Positions 1-8,554 of a stretch of DNA of 64,000 nt are shown here, in pieces; position 1 is the stretch's first letter; each line of letters begins with the position of its first letter. The notes under the pieces were generated by a model, which was given only the letters and a program-made list of their open reading frames with translations, was not told the origin of the DNA and searched no databases. The stretch spans positions 43,171-107,170 of the forward strand of contig NZ_JAGPXY010000016.1 in assembly GCF_018070325.1 (NCBI RefSeq). The letters are read 5' to 3'. The position numbers were made by a program, and so were the translations under genes. The stretch is from Micromonospora sp. H61. Lineage in GTDB: Bacteria; Actinomycetota; Actinomycetes; Mycobacteriales; Micromonosporaceae.

Positions 1-687
1 CACGCGACCGGCTACGCGATGGGGATCACCATCGACGGCAAGACCGGCACCGACGACGGCGAGGCGGCGATCGCCTACTTCGGCGACGGCGCCACCAGCC
101 AGGGCGACGTGAACGAGGCGTTCGTCTGGGCCAGCGTGTTCAACGCGCCGCTGGTCTTCTTCTGCCAGAACAACCAGTACGCGATCTCCGAGCCGCTGGA
201 GCGGCAGACCCGTGTCCCGCTCTACCAGCGGGCCGCCGGCTTCGGCTTCCCCGGCGTACGGGTGGACGGCAACGACGTGCTCGCCACGTACGCGGTCACC
301 CGCACCGCGCTGGACAACGCCCGCCTCGGGCAGGGCCCGAGCCTGATCGAGGCGTACACCTACCGGATGGGCGCACACACCACCTCCGACGACCCGACCC
401 GCTACCGCATCGCCAGCGAGGTCGAGGCGTGGCAGGCCAAGGACCCGATCGCCCGGGTCAAGGCATTCCTGGAGAAGCAGCAGATCGCCGACGCGGGCTT
501 CTTCGCCGAGGTCGACGAGCAGGCCCGCCGCGAGTCGGTGCACCTGCGCGAGCGGGTCCTGGAGATGCCGGACCCGGAGCCGGTGACGATGTTCGACCAC
601 GTCTACCCCAACGGGTCTCCGCTGCTCGACGAGCAGCGCGCGAAGTTCAGCCGCTACATGGAGTCGTTCGAGGGGAGCGCCCACTGA
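1..687 (+). CDS. bkdA: 2-oxoacid dehydrogenase E1 alpha subunit (partial, 5' end missing)
   Basis: Frame 1 is open from the first base, so the gene starts upstream; 228 C-terminal residues remain of the family's usual 360-380. The thiamine-diphosphate-binding signature is visible (GDGATSQGD near the start, then CQNNQYAIS). E1alpha decarboxylates a 2-oxoacid and, with E1beta, passes the acyl group to lipoyl-E2. The stop overlaps the E1beta start (TGATG), so the subunits are translationally coupled. The set resembles mycobacterial BkdABC (branched-chain 2-oxoacids), but pyruvate cannot be excluded from sequence alone. Confidence 0.9.
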   Translation, partial: HATGYAMGITIDGKTGTDDGEAAIAYFGDGATSQGDVNEAFVWASVFNAPLVFFCQNNQYAISEPLERQTRVPLYQRAAGFGFPGVRVDGNDVLATYAVTRTALDNARLGQGPSLIEAYTYRMGAHTTSDDPTRYRIASEVEAWQAKDPIARVKAFLEKQQIADAGFFAEVDEQARRESVHLRERVLEMPDPEPVTMFDHVYPNGSPLLDEQRAKFSRYMESFEGSAH

Positions 688-1676
688 TGGCCACGGAGAC
701 GCTCACCATCGGAAAGGCCCTCAACACCGGTCTGCGCCGCGCCCTGGAGAACGACCCCAAGGTCATCATCATGGGCGAGGACGTCGGCAAGCTCGGCGGC
801 GTCTTCCGGATCACCGACGGCCTCCAGAAGGACTTCGGCGACCAGCGGGTGATCGACACCCCGTTGGCCGAGTCCGGCATCATCGGCACCGCTGTCGGTC
901 TGGCCATCCGCGGCTACCGGCCGGTCTGCGAGATCCAGTTCGACGGCTTCGTCTACCCCGCGTACGACCAGATCGTGTCGCAGGTGGCGAAGATGCACTA
1001 CCGCTCGGGCGGCCGGCTCAGCATCCCCATGGTGATCCGGATCCCGTTCGGCGGCGGCATCGGCGCGGTCGAGCACCACTCCGAGTCGCCGGAGGCGTAC
1101 TTCGCGCACACCGCCGGCCTGAAGGTGGTGACCTGCGCCAACCCGCAGGACGCGTACGTGATGATCCAGCAGGCCATCGCCTCGGACGACCCGATCGTCT
1201 TCCTGGAGCCCAAGCGGCGCTACTGGGAGAAGGGCCAGGTCGACCTGGACGCGCCGCTGTCCGACGCGTACCCCCTGCACTCGGCCCGGGTCGTGCGGCC
1301 CGGCACCGACGTCACCGTGTTGGCCTACGGCCCGATGGTGCGGACCTGCCTGGAGGCGGCGACCGCCGCCGCCGAGGACGGCCGGGAGTTGGAGGTCATC
1401 GACCTGCGCTCGCTCTCGCCGCTGGACCTGACGGCGGCGTACGAGTCGGTGAAGCGCACCGGCCGTGTGGTCGTGGTGCACGAGGCACCGTCCAACATCG
1501 GCCTCGGCGCCGAGTTGGCCGCCCGGATCACCGAGGAGTGCTTCTACTCCCTGGAGTCGCCGGTGCTGCGGGTGACCGGCTTCGACATCCCCTACCCGGC
1601 CGCCCGGGTGGAGGAGGAGTTCCTGCCCGACCTCGACCGGGTGCTCGACGCTGTCGACCGCACCTTCGGCTGGTGA
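687..1676 (+). CDS. bkdB: 2-oxoacid dehydrogenase E1 beta subunit
   Basis: This 329-residue protein begins MATETLTIGKAL and has the transketolase pyrimidine-binding region (IIMGEDVGKLGGVF, DTPLAESGIIG) and the C-terminal transketolase domain (VIDLRSLSPLD). It forms the alpha2beta2 E1 decarboxylase with the upstream subunit. An in-frame extension to 429 exists, but the ATG at 687 overlaps the upstream stop, fits the family N-terminus and follows GAGGGGAG. Its closest remembered relatives are actinobacterial BkdB proteins, which suggests branched-chain oxoacids; substrate is inferred. Confidence 0.93.
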   Translation: MATETLTIGKALNTGLRRALENDPKVIIMGEDVGKLGGVFRITDGLQKDFGDQRVIDTPLAESGIIGTAVGLAIRGYRPVCEIQFDGFVYPAYDQIVSQVAKMHYRSGGRLSIPMVIRIPFGGGIGAVEHHSESPEAYFAHTAGLKVVTCANPQDAYVMIQQAIASDDPIVFLEPKRRYWEKGQVDLDAPLSDAYPLHSARVVRPGTDVTVLAYGPMVRTCLEAATAAAEDGRELEVIDLRSLSPLDLTAAYESVKRTGRVVVVHEAPSNIGLGAELAARITEECFYSLESPVLRVTGFDIPYPAARVEEEFLPDLDRVLDAVDRTFGW

Positions 1677-1681
1677 GCGAC

Positions 1682-3127
1682 ATGTCCCGGATCAAGACGT
1701 TCAACCTGCCCGACCTGGGCGAGGGGCTGACCGAGGGCGAGATCCTGGCCTGGCTGGTCAAGGTTGGCGACACCATCGAGTTGAACCAGCCGATCGTCGA
1801 GGTGGAGACGGCGAAGGCGGCCGTGGAGATCCCGGCGAAGTGGGCCGGCCAGGTCCAGGCGATCCACCACCCGGAGGGCACCACTGTCGAGGTCGGTACG
1901 CCGATCATCGCTATCGACACCGACCCGGGTGCCGGGCCGCTGGACGCGCCGTCGACCACTGCCACGCCCAGCGGTGACCTGCCCACCCCGTCTGCGGCCT
2001 CGCTGGCGGCGGTGCAGGTGGCACCGGCCGAGGGCATGGTCGAGCCCGGCCTGATCGGTGGGGCGGCCCCGGGCGGGCGGACGGCGGTGCTGGTCGGCTA
2101 CGGCCCGCGTACCACCGCCGCGAAGCGCCGCCCCCGCAAGGGCGCGGTCCCGGCGCAGGCCGTGGCGGCTCCCGCACCGGCGGCGCCGACTCCGCCACCG
2201 GTGGTCGCGCCGGCCCAGAACGGGCGGGCCGCGGCGGCGACCGGCGGGGTGCTGGCCAAGCCGCCGGTGCGCAAGCTCGCCAAGGATCTCGGGGTAGACC
2301 TCGGCACGTTGACCGGGTCGGGGCCGCTCGGCTCGATCACCCGGGAGGACGTGCAGCAGGCGGCGAGTGGTGCGAGCGTTGTGGTTGCCGAGCCGATCGC
2401 GGCGACGACAGCGCCCAGCTTCGGCGCGGACCGGGAGCAGCGCATCCCGGTCAAGGGCGTCCGCAAGCTGACCGCCGAGAACATGTCCCGCTCGGCGTTC
2501 ACCGCCCCGCACGTGACGGAGTTCCTGACCGTCGACGTGACCCGGGCGATGAAGGCCCTGGACCGGCTGCGCGGCCGGCGGGAGTGGCGCGACGTACGGG
2601 TCTCGCCGCTGCTGCTGGTGGCGAAGGCGGTGCTGCTGGCGGTGCAACGGCACCCGATGGTCAATTCGACCTGGGCGGGCGACGAGATCGTGGTCAAGGA
2701 GTACGTCAACCTCGGCATCGCGGCGGCCACCGAGCGCGGTCTGATCGTGCCGAACGTCAAGGACGCCGGCCGACTCTCGCTGCGGGAGTTGGCGGACGCG
2801 CTGACCGACCTGGTGCAGACGGCGAAGTCCGGCCGCACCTCGCCGGCGGCCATGTCCGGCGGCACCCTGACCATCACCAACGTCGGCGTGTTCGGGGTGG
2901 ACACCGGCACGCCGATCCTGCCGCCGGGCGAGTCCGCGATCCTGGCCTTCGGCGCGGTGCGGGAGATGCCCTGGGTGCACAAGGGCAAGGTCAAGGTTCG
3001 CCAGGTCACCACGCTGGGGCTGAGCTTCGACCACCGGATCATCGACGGTGAGCTGGGCTCGAAGTTCCTGCGGGACGTCGGCGACTTCCTCACGGATCCG
3101 GAGGCGGCGCTGCTCGCCTGGACCTGA
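1682..3127 (+). CDS. bkdC: Dihydrolipoamide acyltransferase (E2) of the 2-oxoacid dehydrogenase complex
   Basis: A 481-residue E2 core subunit. Domains in order are an N-terminal lipoyl domain (VEVETAKAAVEIP, lipoyl-Lys near residue 42), a Pro/Ala-rich linker, a peripheral-subunit-binding domain (VRKLAKDLGVDL) and a C-terminal acyltransferase domain ending in the catalytic HRIIDG motif. It transfers the acyl group from lipoate to CoA. A GTG at 1673 is in frame and overlaps the E1beta stop by 4 nt (GTGA), so the true start may be three codons upstream. It is the last gene of the operon; a 15-bp hairpin follows. No E3 gene is present here. Confidence 0.93.
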   Translation: MSRIKTFNLPDLGEGLTEGEILAWLVKVGDTIELNQPIVEVETAKAAVEIPAKWAGQVQAIHHPEGTTVEVGTPIIAIDTDPGAGPLDAPSTTATPSGDLPTPSAASLAAVQVAPAEGMVEPGLIGGAAPGGRTAVLVGYGPRTTAAKRRPRKGAVPAQAVAAPAPAAPTPPPVVAPAQNGRAAAATGGVLAKPPVRKLAKDLGVDLGTLTGSGPLGSITREDVQQAASGASVVVAEPIAATTAPSFGADREQRIPVKGVRKLTAENMSRSAFTAPHVTEFLTVDVTRAMKALDRLRGRREWRDVRVSPLLLVAKAVLLAVQRHPMVNSTWAGDEIVVKEYVNLGIAAATERGLIVPNVKDAGRLSLRELADALTDLVQTAKSGRTSPAAMSGGTLTITNVGVFGVDTGTPILPPGESAILAFGAVREMPWVHKGKVKVRQVTTLGLSFDHRIIDGELGSKFLRDVGDFLTDPEAALLAWT

Positions 3128-3144
3128 TCGTCTCGAACGCCAGC

Positions 3145-3188
3145 CACGGCCGGTGTGCCACGGGTTAACGCCCGGCACACCGGCCGTG
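3145..3188 (+). terminator. Terminator of the bkd operon
   Basis: A perfect 15-bp inverted repeat (arms 3145-3159 and 3174-3188, 14-nt loop) begins 17 nt after the E2 stop. No T-tract follows, as is usual for actinobacterial terminators. Confidence 0.8.
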
Positions 3189-3345
3189 TCCGTTGGGCAA
3201 CGGAACCGTCGGCCAGATGGCTTGTTGACCTTTGATTGTTAGGCAGGTGTCTCAGCTCACCTAATAATCGATGGAATTTCGCCGGCTTCTGCTGTTGAAT
3301 AGACGTATCAGGGGCTGACAACCGAATAGCTAGGGGGACCCACCA

Positions 3346-3483
3346 ATGAGCATGATCGAGCGAATCCGCAACCACCGCGACGCGACCCGCCGCGCCCGTG
3401 CCATCGAGCACGCGCTGCGCTCCGCGAACTCGCCGGCGGTCCGCGAGGAAATCCTCGTCATCGCCCAGCGTCACATGAGCTGA
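3346..3483 (+). CDS. Small basic protein, 45 aa, unknown function
   Basis: ATG at 3346 follows a GGGGGA ribosome-binding site at 3333-3338. The product begins MSMIERIRNHRD and ends AQRHMS; it is short, Arg-rich and predicted helical, with no Cys, signal peptide or membrane segment. It stands alone between two strong hairpins (3145-3188 and 3515-3548), so it looks like a monocistronic unit. About 160 bases of leader precede it, containing a TTAGG...CCTAA dyad at 3240-3265. The family is not recognised; a DNA/RNA-associated role would be a guess from charge only. Confidence 0.65.
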   Translation: MSMIERIRNHRDATRRARAIEHALRSANSPAVREEILVIAQRHMS

Positions 3484-3825
3484 CGCTCCACGACATTCCT
3501 CACCTCCTCCAGATCGATGGCCCACCCGGCCCACCGGGTGGGCCATCGGCGTTTCCCAACCACCACCACCGGGATTCCGCCCTGCCGCAGCGCCCGGTAC
3601 GGTGGGCTTCGGTCGCCGCCCGCCGACCCGGCAGAGGCCGAGCCGACAAAACTGCTCGACATCAACCGGCCACGGTGAGTGACGACCAGTGCTCCTTGGA
3701 CGTGCCGTGCCAACACCCGATACCGTGCGGGGAGCCGGCACAGCGGTACGCCGGTGACGCCGGCAGCCACGCCGAGGAGACCGATCGGCACCGGCGAGCC
3801 GACATGTGATGGAGGAGGCGCACCC
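3484..3825. other. 342-base non-coding gap
   Basis: Contains the hairpin at 3515-3548 and then about 275 bases with no convincing ORF. The distal part should hold the promoter of the large membrane-protein gene at 3826; I see no clear -35/-10 pair. A GGAGGAGG ribosome-binding site lies at 3811-3818. Confidence 0.5.
3515..3548 (+). terminator. Terminator of the 45-aa gene
   Basis: A perfect 15-bp stem (3515-3529 with 3534-3548) and a 4-nt loop, 31 nt past the stop codon. Confidence 0.8.
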
Positions 3826-6570
3826 ATGACGTCCGAGGGCCCGCACCGACCCGGCCAGGAGCCGGACGAGGTGTCACCGGGCGCCGGCGGACCGGCGCCG
3901 TACGGCGACCGCCCGGCGCAGCCGGACAACGGCCAGAACGCCGCCGGCCCCGACCTGGGCTGGGCACCCCCGCCCCCGACGCGGCCCAACCCGTCGGCGC
4001 CGGCATGGGCGGCCCAGTCCGAGCAGCCGCCGGCCCCCGCCTGGGGTGCCACCGCGGCTGCCCAGCCCAACGACCCGGCGCAGCCCGCCTGGGCCGCCGG
4101 TGGTGGCGCGAGCGAGCCGCCGCAGCAGCAGCCCGGCGCGTGGTCCGGCAACGACGGCGCGCCGGCTCCGGCACAGCCCGACCCCTGGGCCGCGCAGCAG
4201 CAGGGCTGGACGCCCGCCGAGCAGAGCGCACCCGCACCGACCTGGACCCCGAACGCCCCCGCCGAGCAGCCGGACTGGGCGCAGGCCCAGCCAGCCGCAC
4301 GGGGCGCCGCGCAGGTTCCCCCGGCCACCGCCGCCTGGCCCGCCCAGGAGGACCCGGCCAGCGGCTGGGGCGGCGCGGCGCAGGGCAGCCCGCCCGCGGC
4401 TGACTGGCGAGCGACCGAATCTCCGCAATCCGACGCGCCGCAGGCCGCCGGCTGGTCCGGCGGGGCCCAGCAGGACCAGGCCACCGGCAACGGCGGCTGG
4501 CCCGCCGCCGGTGCCGCCCGCGACGACCAACCGGTGTGGACGCCGGCGGAGCAGTCGCCACCGACCTGGAGCCAGCCCGCCGAAGCGACCGAGCAGCCCG
4601 CCCCCGGCTGGGGTCAGGCCGCCCAGCCGAGCCCGGCCCGTGGCGCCGCCCAGGTCCCGGCCCCGCCGACGAACTGGCCCGCGCAGGACGATCCGGCCAA
4701 CTCCGGCGGGTGGGCCGCGCAGCAGCAGCAGGCGCAGGCGCAGGCGCAGCCCGCAGTGTGGAACGACGGCAACGACGCGCGGCAGGATCAGCCCGCGCAG
4801 CCGGCCGCCTGGGGCGAGGCCGAGGGCCGTCCGCAGCAGCCCGACTGGGTGCTCTCCCAACCGGAGCAGCCGACCGAGCGGCCGGAGCAGGCAGGGTGGA
4901 CCCAGGCGGAGCCGAGCAACCTCCCCGCCCGGGCCAGCGCCAGCGTGCCCACCAGCGGCGGCGCGCCCAACTGGGCCGCCGGCCCGGACAACGCCACCCA
5001 GGGCAACTCCGGCGGCGTGTCGGAGGTCGAGCCGTGGGCCCCCGGTGAGGTGTGGGGTCGCGCGGAGGCCGAGGCTTCCGCCCAGTCCCGTGGAGGCTGG
5101 GAGGCGGACCGGGGCGACGAGGCACCGGCCTACCAGCCCGGGCCCGCGCCGGGCATCTCGCCGGCGAACGCGGTGCCGCTGCCCCCGCAGGAGCAGCGCG
5201 TCCCGGGTGCCAGCCTGGCTGCCGCCCCGCCGGCCGATTACGCGCCCCAGGCACAGTTCGCTCCGATCCCCGAGCAGCCCGCCTACGCCGAGCGGGAAAC
5301 CCCGGACGCCGCCGCGCAGTACGGTGGCCGCCCCGAGGACGTCTCCGCGAGCGGCGCGGTGGTGCCCGCCCCGCGTACCTCTCCGGAGTCCGGAGCGGGC
5401 CGCGCGGTCGTACCGGTGTCGGACGCCGAGTCGGCAGCCGGCGCAGCGGCCAGGGCCACGGCGAGCGCTTCGGTGCCGCTGGCCAGCCGGGTGATGCCGC
5501 CGACCGACCAGGCCATCCGACCGACCGGCACGGCCAACCCGCAACCCCGGGTGTACGGCCGTCCGGCGCGACCGGAGCCGGAGGCCGAGCCGGAGCCGGA
5601 GGCGTTCCAGGGCGACTCGGGCGCGGACCGCCAGGGTGCTCCGGAGTGGCAGAACGACGCGCCACGGCAGGCCACGCCCGACTGGCAGCACGAGGGGCAG
5701 CGACAGATCGCTCCCGACTGGCAGAACGACGCGCAGCGGCAGCAGTCCCCACCCGACTGGCAGCACGACGCGCAGCGGCGGGCTGGGCCTGGCTGGGGCG
5801 GCGAGTCCCCGGCCGATCCGCGCTTCGACGACCGGCAGCCCGCACCGAACGCGTTCAACGAGGCGCCGGCTGCGCCGCCGGCGTTCCCGCCGGGTGTGCC
5901 GTCCTTCGTCGACGCCCCGGGCAACAACAGGCCGGTGAACGGCACCCGTCCGCACTCCGGTGCCGAGCCGCCGGCGGACCAGTTCGGCGGCCCCGGGTCA
6001 CCTGCCGCCGGTGCTGCCACTGTGAACGGGGCGGCGACCTTCGGTGCGCCGAACTTCGGTGGCCCGGGCACCGGCGCGCCGGGCTTCGGTGGGCCGGCGA
6101 CCGAACCGGCGCCGGGCGGCGGCTTCCCGTCGTTCCCGCCACCGCCGCAGCCCGCGCCGTCCTGGGGCCAGGAGGCCGGCCAGGCGGACCAGGGCCGGTT
6201 CGACTCGTTCAAGCCGGACGCCGACGAGCCGAAGGTGGAGCCACCGACGCCGAAGGTGCGCAACGGCCGGGTGCTGGCCGCGGTGCTGATCGCCGCGATG
6301 CTCATCCTGGCGGTGCCGCTCGGCCTGCTGCTGCTGCTCGGCAAGGTCGGCGGGAACGACACGCCGTCCTTCGACCCGGCAGTCGGCACCTGCGTCAAGC
6401 AGTCCGGGCAGGGCGGCGCCTCGGCGGCGGACTGCGGCGAGGCGGGCGCGTTCACGATCGTCTCGAAGGTGGACGCCAAGGAGAAGTGCACCGACACGAC
6501 CCAGCCCCACGTGGTGCTGCCGGGTGAGGGCACCAACCGGGTGCTCTGCCTGAAGCCGGCCACGAAGTAG
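3826..6570 (+). CDS. Large Pro/Gln/Trp-rich single-pass membrane protein with small extracellular Cys domain
   Basis: Start ATG 3826 has an excellent GGAGGAGG site; longer in-frame starts back to 3679 lack one. Of 914 residues, about 810 form a low-complexity cytoplasmic tail rich in Pro, Ala, Gln and regularly spaced Trp. The tail contains internal duplications (ARGAAQVP...WPAQ(E/D)DPA occurs twice) and four WQ(N/H)D-type repeats. One transmembrane helix follows (VLAAVLIAAMLILAVPLGLLL), then a roughly 75-residue outer domain with four Cys (VGTCVKQSG, ADCGEAGAF, EKCTD, VLCLKPA). That outer domain resembles the C-terminal part of LppU/SCO3897-type proteins. Function unknown. A 17-bp hairpin follows. 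Confidence 0.85.
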   Translation: MTSEGPHRPGQEPDEVSPGAGGPAPYGDRPAQPDNGQNAAGPDLGWAPPPPTRPNPSAPAWAAQSEQPPAPAWGATAAAQPNDPAQPAWAAGGGASEPPQQQPGAWSGNDGAPAPAQPDPWAAQQQGWTPAEQSAPAPTWTPNAPAEQPDWAQAQPAARGAAQVPPATAAWPAQEDPASGWGGAAQGSPPAADWRATESPQSDAPQAAGWSGGAQQDQATGNGGWPAAGAARDDQPVWTPAEQSPPTWSQPAEATEQPAPGWGQAAQPSPARGAAQVPAPPTNWPAQDDPANSGGWAAQQQQAQAQAQPAVWNDGNDARQDQPAQPAAWGEAEGRPQQPDWVLSQPEQPTERPEQAGWTQAEPSNLPARASASVPTSGGAPNWAAGPDNATQGNSGGVSEVEPWAPGEVWGRAEAEASAQSRGGWEADRGDEAPAYQPGPAPGISPANAVPLPPQEQRVPGASLAAAPPADYAPQAQFAPIPEQPAYAERETPDAAAQYGGRPEDVSASGAVVPAPRTSPESGAGRAVVPVSDAESAAGAAARATASASVPLASRVMPPTDQAIRPTGTANPQPRVYGRPARPEPEAEPEPEAFQGDSGADRQGAPEWQNDAPRQATPDWQHEGQRQIAPDWQNDAQRQQSPPDWQHDAQRRAGPGWGGESPADPRFDDRQPAPNAFNEAPAAPPAFPPGVPSFVDAPGNNRPVNGTRPHSGAEPPADQFGGPGSPAAGAATVNGAATFGAPNFGGPGTGAPGFGGPATEPAPGGGFPSFPPPPQPAPSWGQEAGQADQGRFDSFKPDADEPKVEPPTPKVRNGRVLAAVLIAAMLILAVPLGLLLLLGKVGGNDTPSFDPAVGTCVKQSGQGGASAADCGEAGAFTIVSKVDAKEKCTDTTQPHVVLPGEGTNRVLCLKPATK
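5638..5790 (+). repeat. Four tandem ~14-codon repeats in the cytoplasmic tail
   Basis: Within the 3826-6570 gene, units of the type P(E/D)WQ(N/H)(D/E)..RQ recur four times: PEWQND, PDWQHE, PDWQND, PDWQHD. Synonymous codon differences between units suggest an older duplication rather than very recent slippage. Confidence 0.75.
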
Positions 6571-6576
6571 CTGCAC

Positions 6577-6614
6577 CGACGGCGGGGTCACGGGTAACCG
6601 TGACCCCGCCGTCG
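6577..6614 (+). terminator. Terminator after the large membrane-protein gene
   Basis: A perfect 17-bp stem (6577-6593 with 6598-6614) with a GTAA loop, starting 7 nt after the stop. Confidence 0.85.
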
Positions 6615-6688
6615 TCGTACCCGCAGGTGGTACCGGAATCTCGCCCCCTCCGGCCGAACACGGGCCGATGGTCAGGCACGATGGGTGC

Positions 6689-8521
6689 ATGAGCGCACGA
6701 GTACGGGCTCCCGAACTGCGCGGTCGGGGCTGGCTGAACACCGGTGGACGCGACCTCAAGCTCGCCGACCTTCGCGGCAAGATCGTCATTGCCGATTTTT
6801 GGACGTTCTGCTGCATCAACTGCCTGCACGTGCTCGACGAGCTGCGCCCGCTGGAGGAGAAGTACGGCGACGTGCTCGTCGTGATCGGCGTGCACTCGCC
6901 GAAGTTCGAGCACGAGAAGGACGCCGACGCGCTCGCCGCCGCCGTGGAGCGGTACGGGGTGCACCACCCCGTACTCGACGACCCTGAGCTGGACATGTGG
7001 CAGCAGTACGCGGCCCGGGCCTGGCCGACCCTGTCGGTGATCGACCCCGAGGGTTACGTGGTGGCCACCATGGCCGGCGAGGGGCACGCCGAGGGGCTGG
7101 CCCGACTGATCGACGAGTTGATCGCCACCCACGAGGCCAAGGGCACCCTGCACCGGGGGACCGGCCCGTACGTCCCGCCGCCGGCACCGGAGACCGCGCT
7201 GCGCTTCCCGGGTAAGGCGGTGCTGCTGCCCAACGGCAACCTGCTGGTCTCGGACTCGGCCCGGCACTCCCTGGTCGAGATCGACCCGGACGGCGAGACG
7301 CCGGTGCGTCGGATCGGCTCGGGCGAGCGCGGCCGGGCGGACGGGCCGGCCGCCGCGGCGACGTTCTCCGAGCCGCAGGGGGTGTGTCTGCTGCCCACGC
7401 ACGTCGCCGAGGTGGCCGGCTACGACCTGGTGGTGGCCGACACGGTCAACCACCTGCTGCGCGGCGTACGGCTGGAGTCCGGCGAGGTGGTCACAGTGGC
7501 CGGCAGTGGGCGGCAGTGGCGCGCCGAGGTCGACGACCACGCCCACGACGCGTTCGCCGTCGACCTCTCCTCCCCGTGGGACCTGGCCTGGTACGACGAC
7601 AAGCTGATCATCGCGATGGCCGGCATCCACCAGCTCTGGTGGTTCGACCCGATCAAGCGGACCGCCGGCATGTACGCCGGCACCACTGTGGAGGCGTTGC
7701 GCGACGGCCCGCTGGCCGAGGCGTGGATGGCCCAGCCGTCGGGGCTCTCCACCTCCGCCGACGGCACCCGACTCTGGGTGGCCGACAGCGAGTCCAGCGC
7801 CGTCCGGTACGTCGAGAACGGTGTGCTGGGCACCGCCGTCGGGCAGGGTCTGTTCGACTTCGGGCACGTGGACGGTCCGGCGGAGACTGCGCTGCTGCAG
7901 CACCCGCTGGGCGTGTGCGCCCTGCCGGACGGCTCGGTGCTGATCGCGGACACGTACAACGGTGCGGTGCGCCGCTTCGACCCGGCCAGCAACCAGGTCT
8001 CCACCGTCGCGGACGGGTTGGCGGAGCCGAGCGACCTGGTGCTCACCCCGTCCGGTGAGGTGCTGGTGGTGGAGTCCGCCGCGCACCGGTTGACCCGGCT
8101 CGCCCCCGGCGCCCTGTCGGCGGCGGGTGCCAGCACCGTGGACGGGCCTCGGCACCGCACCGAGCGCAAGCCGACCGACGTCGCGGCCGGCGAGGTCACC
8201 CTGGACATCGTCTTCACCCCGGCGCCGGGGCAGAAGCTGGACGAGACGTACGGGCCGTCGACCCGGCTGGTGGTCTCCGCGTCCCCGCCGGAGCTGCTGG
8301 TGGACGGTGCCGGCACGGGCACCGAACTGTCCCGCCGGCTGGTGCTCAACGGCGAGGTCACCGCAGGGGTGCTTCAGGTGACCGCGCAGGCGGCGACCTG
8401 TGACGCGGACGTCGAGCACGCGGCGTGCCACCTGACCCGGCAGGACTGGGGCGTACCGGTCCGGGTGGTCGACGGTGCCGTGACCAGGCTGCCGCTGGTG
8501 CTTCGCGGCCTGGACGCCTGA
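6689..8521 (+). CDS. NHLRC2-like protein: thioredoxin-like domain plus NHL beta-propeller
   Basis: A 610-residue protein with the architecture of NHLRC2 and its bacterial homologues. The N-terminal thioredoxin-like domain (residues ~10-150) has an FCCINC motif, i.e. a CxxC disulfide centre with an additional preceding Cys. A six-bladed NHL-type propeller follows (repeats such as LLVSDSARHSLVEI, LVVADTVNHLLRGV, VLIADTYNGAVRRF), then a C-terminal beta domain. No signal peptide is seen, so it is probably cytosolic. The start is taken at ATG 6689 (MSARVRAPEL) because the 7-codon upstream extension has no homology feel and no ribosome-binding site. The substrate is unknown. Confidence 0.9.
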   Translation: MSARVRAPELRGRGWLNTGGRDLKLADLRGKIVIADFWTFCCINCLHVLDELRPLEEKYGDVLVVIGVHSPKFEHEKDADALAAAVERYGVHHPVLDDPELDMWQQYAARAWPTLSVIDPEGYVVATMAGEGHAEGLARLIDELIATHEAKGTLHRGTGPYVPPPAPETALRFPGKAVLLPNGNLLVSDSARHSLVEIDPDGETPVRRIGSGERGRADGPAAAATFSEPQGVCLLPTHVAEVAGYDLVVADTVNHLLRGVRLESGEVVTVAGSGRQWRAEVDDHAHDAFAVDLSSPWDLAWYDDKLIIAMAGIHQLWWFDPIKRTAGMYAGTTVEALRDGPLAEAWMAQPSGLSTSADGTRLWVADSESSAVRYVENGVLGTAVGQGLFDFGHVDGPAETALLQHPLGVCALPDGSVLIADTYNGAVRRFDPASNQVSTVADGLAEPSDLVLTPSGEVLVVESAAHRLTRLAPGALSAAGASTVDGPRHRTERKPTDVAAGEVTLDIVFTPAPGQKLDETYGPSTRLVVSASPPELLVDGAGTGTELSRRLVLNGEVTAGVLQVTAQAATCDADVEHAACHLTRQDWGVPVRVVDGAVTRLPLVLRGLDA

Positions 8522-8524
8522 CGC

Positions 8525-8554
8525 GATCGGAGGGGCCCGCCGGCCCCTCCGATC
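8525..8554. terminator. Terminator shared by convergent genes
   Basis: A 13-bp stem (8525-8537 with 8542-8554) sits between the NHLRC2-like gene and the 3' end of pxpA, touching the pxpA stop codon. Confidence 0.75.

Noticed and set aside
1592..3178. Long minus-strand open frame (528 aa) opposite the E2 gene
   Set aside because: Arg/Gly-rich composition with no motifs; the plus strand encodes a complete E2 protein.
3240..3265. TTAGG...CCTAA dyad resembling an iron-box (DtxR/IdeR)
   Set aside because: The arms are separated by 16 bases, whereas the 19-bp iron box has a 9-base centre; the inner bases do not match the consensus. Kept only as a note on the leader.
4723..4750. CAG/CAGGCG runs that look like a microsatellite
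   Set aside because: They simply encode the Gln/Ala runs of the tail; too short and mixed to call a separate repeat element.
3662..5845. Long minus-strand frames opposite the Pro/Gln-rich gene
   Set aside because: Pro/Arg-rich shadows of a low-complexity plus-strand gene; no ribosome-binding site and no domains.
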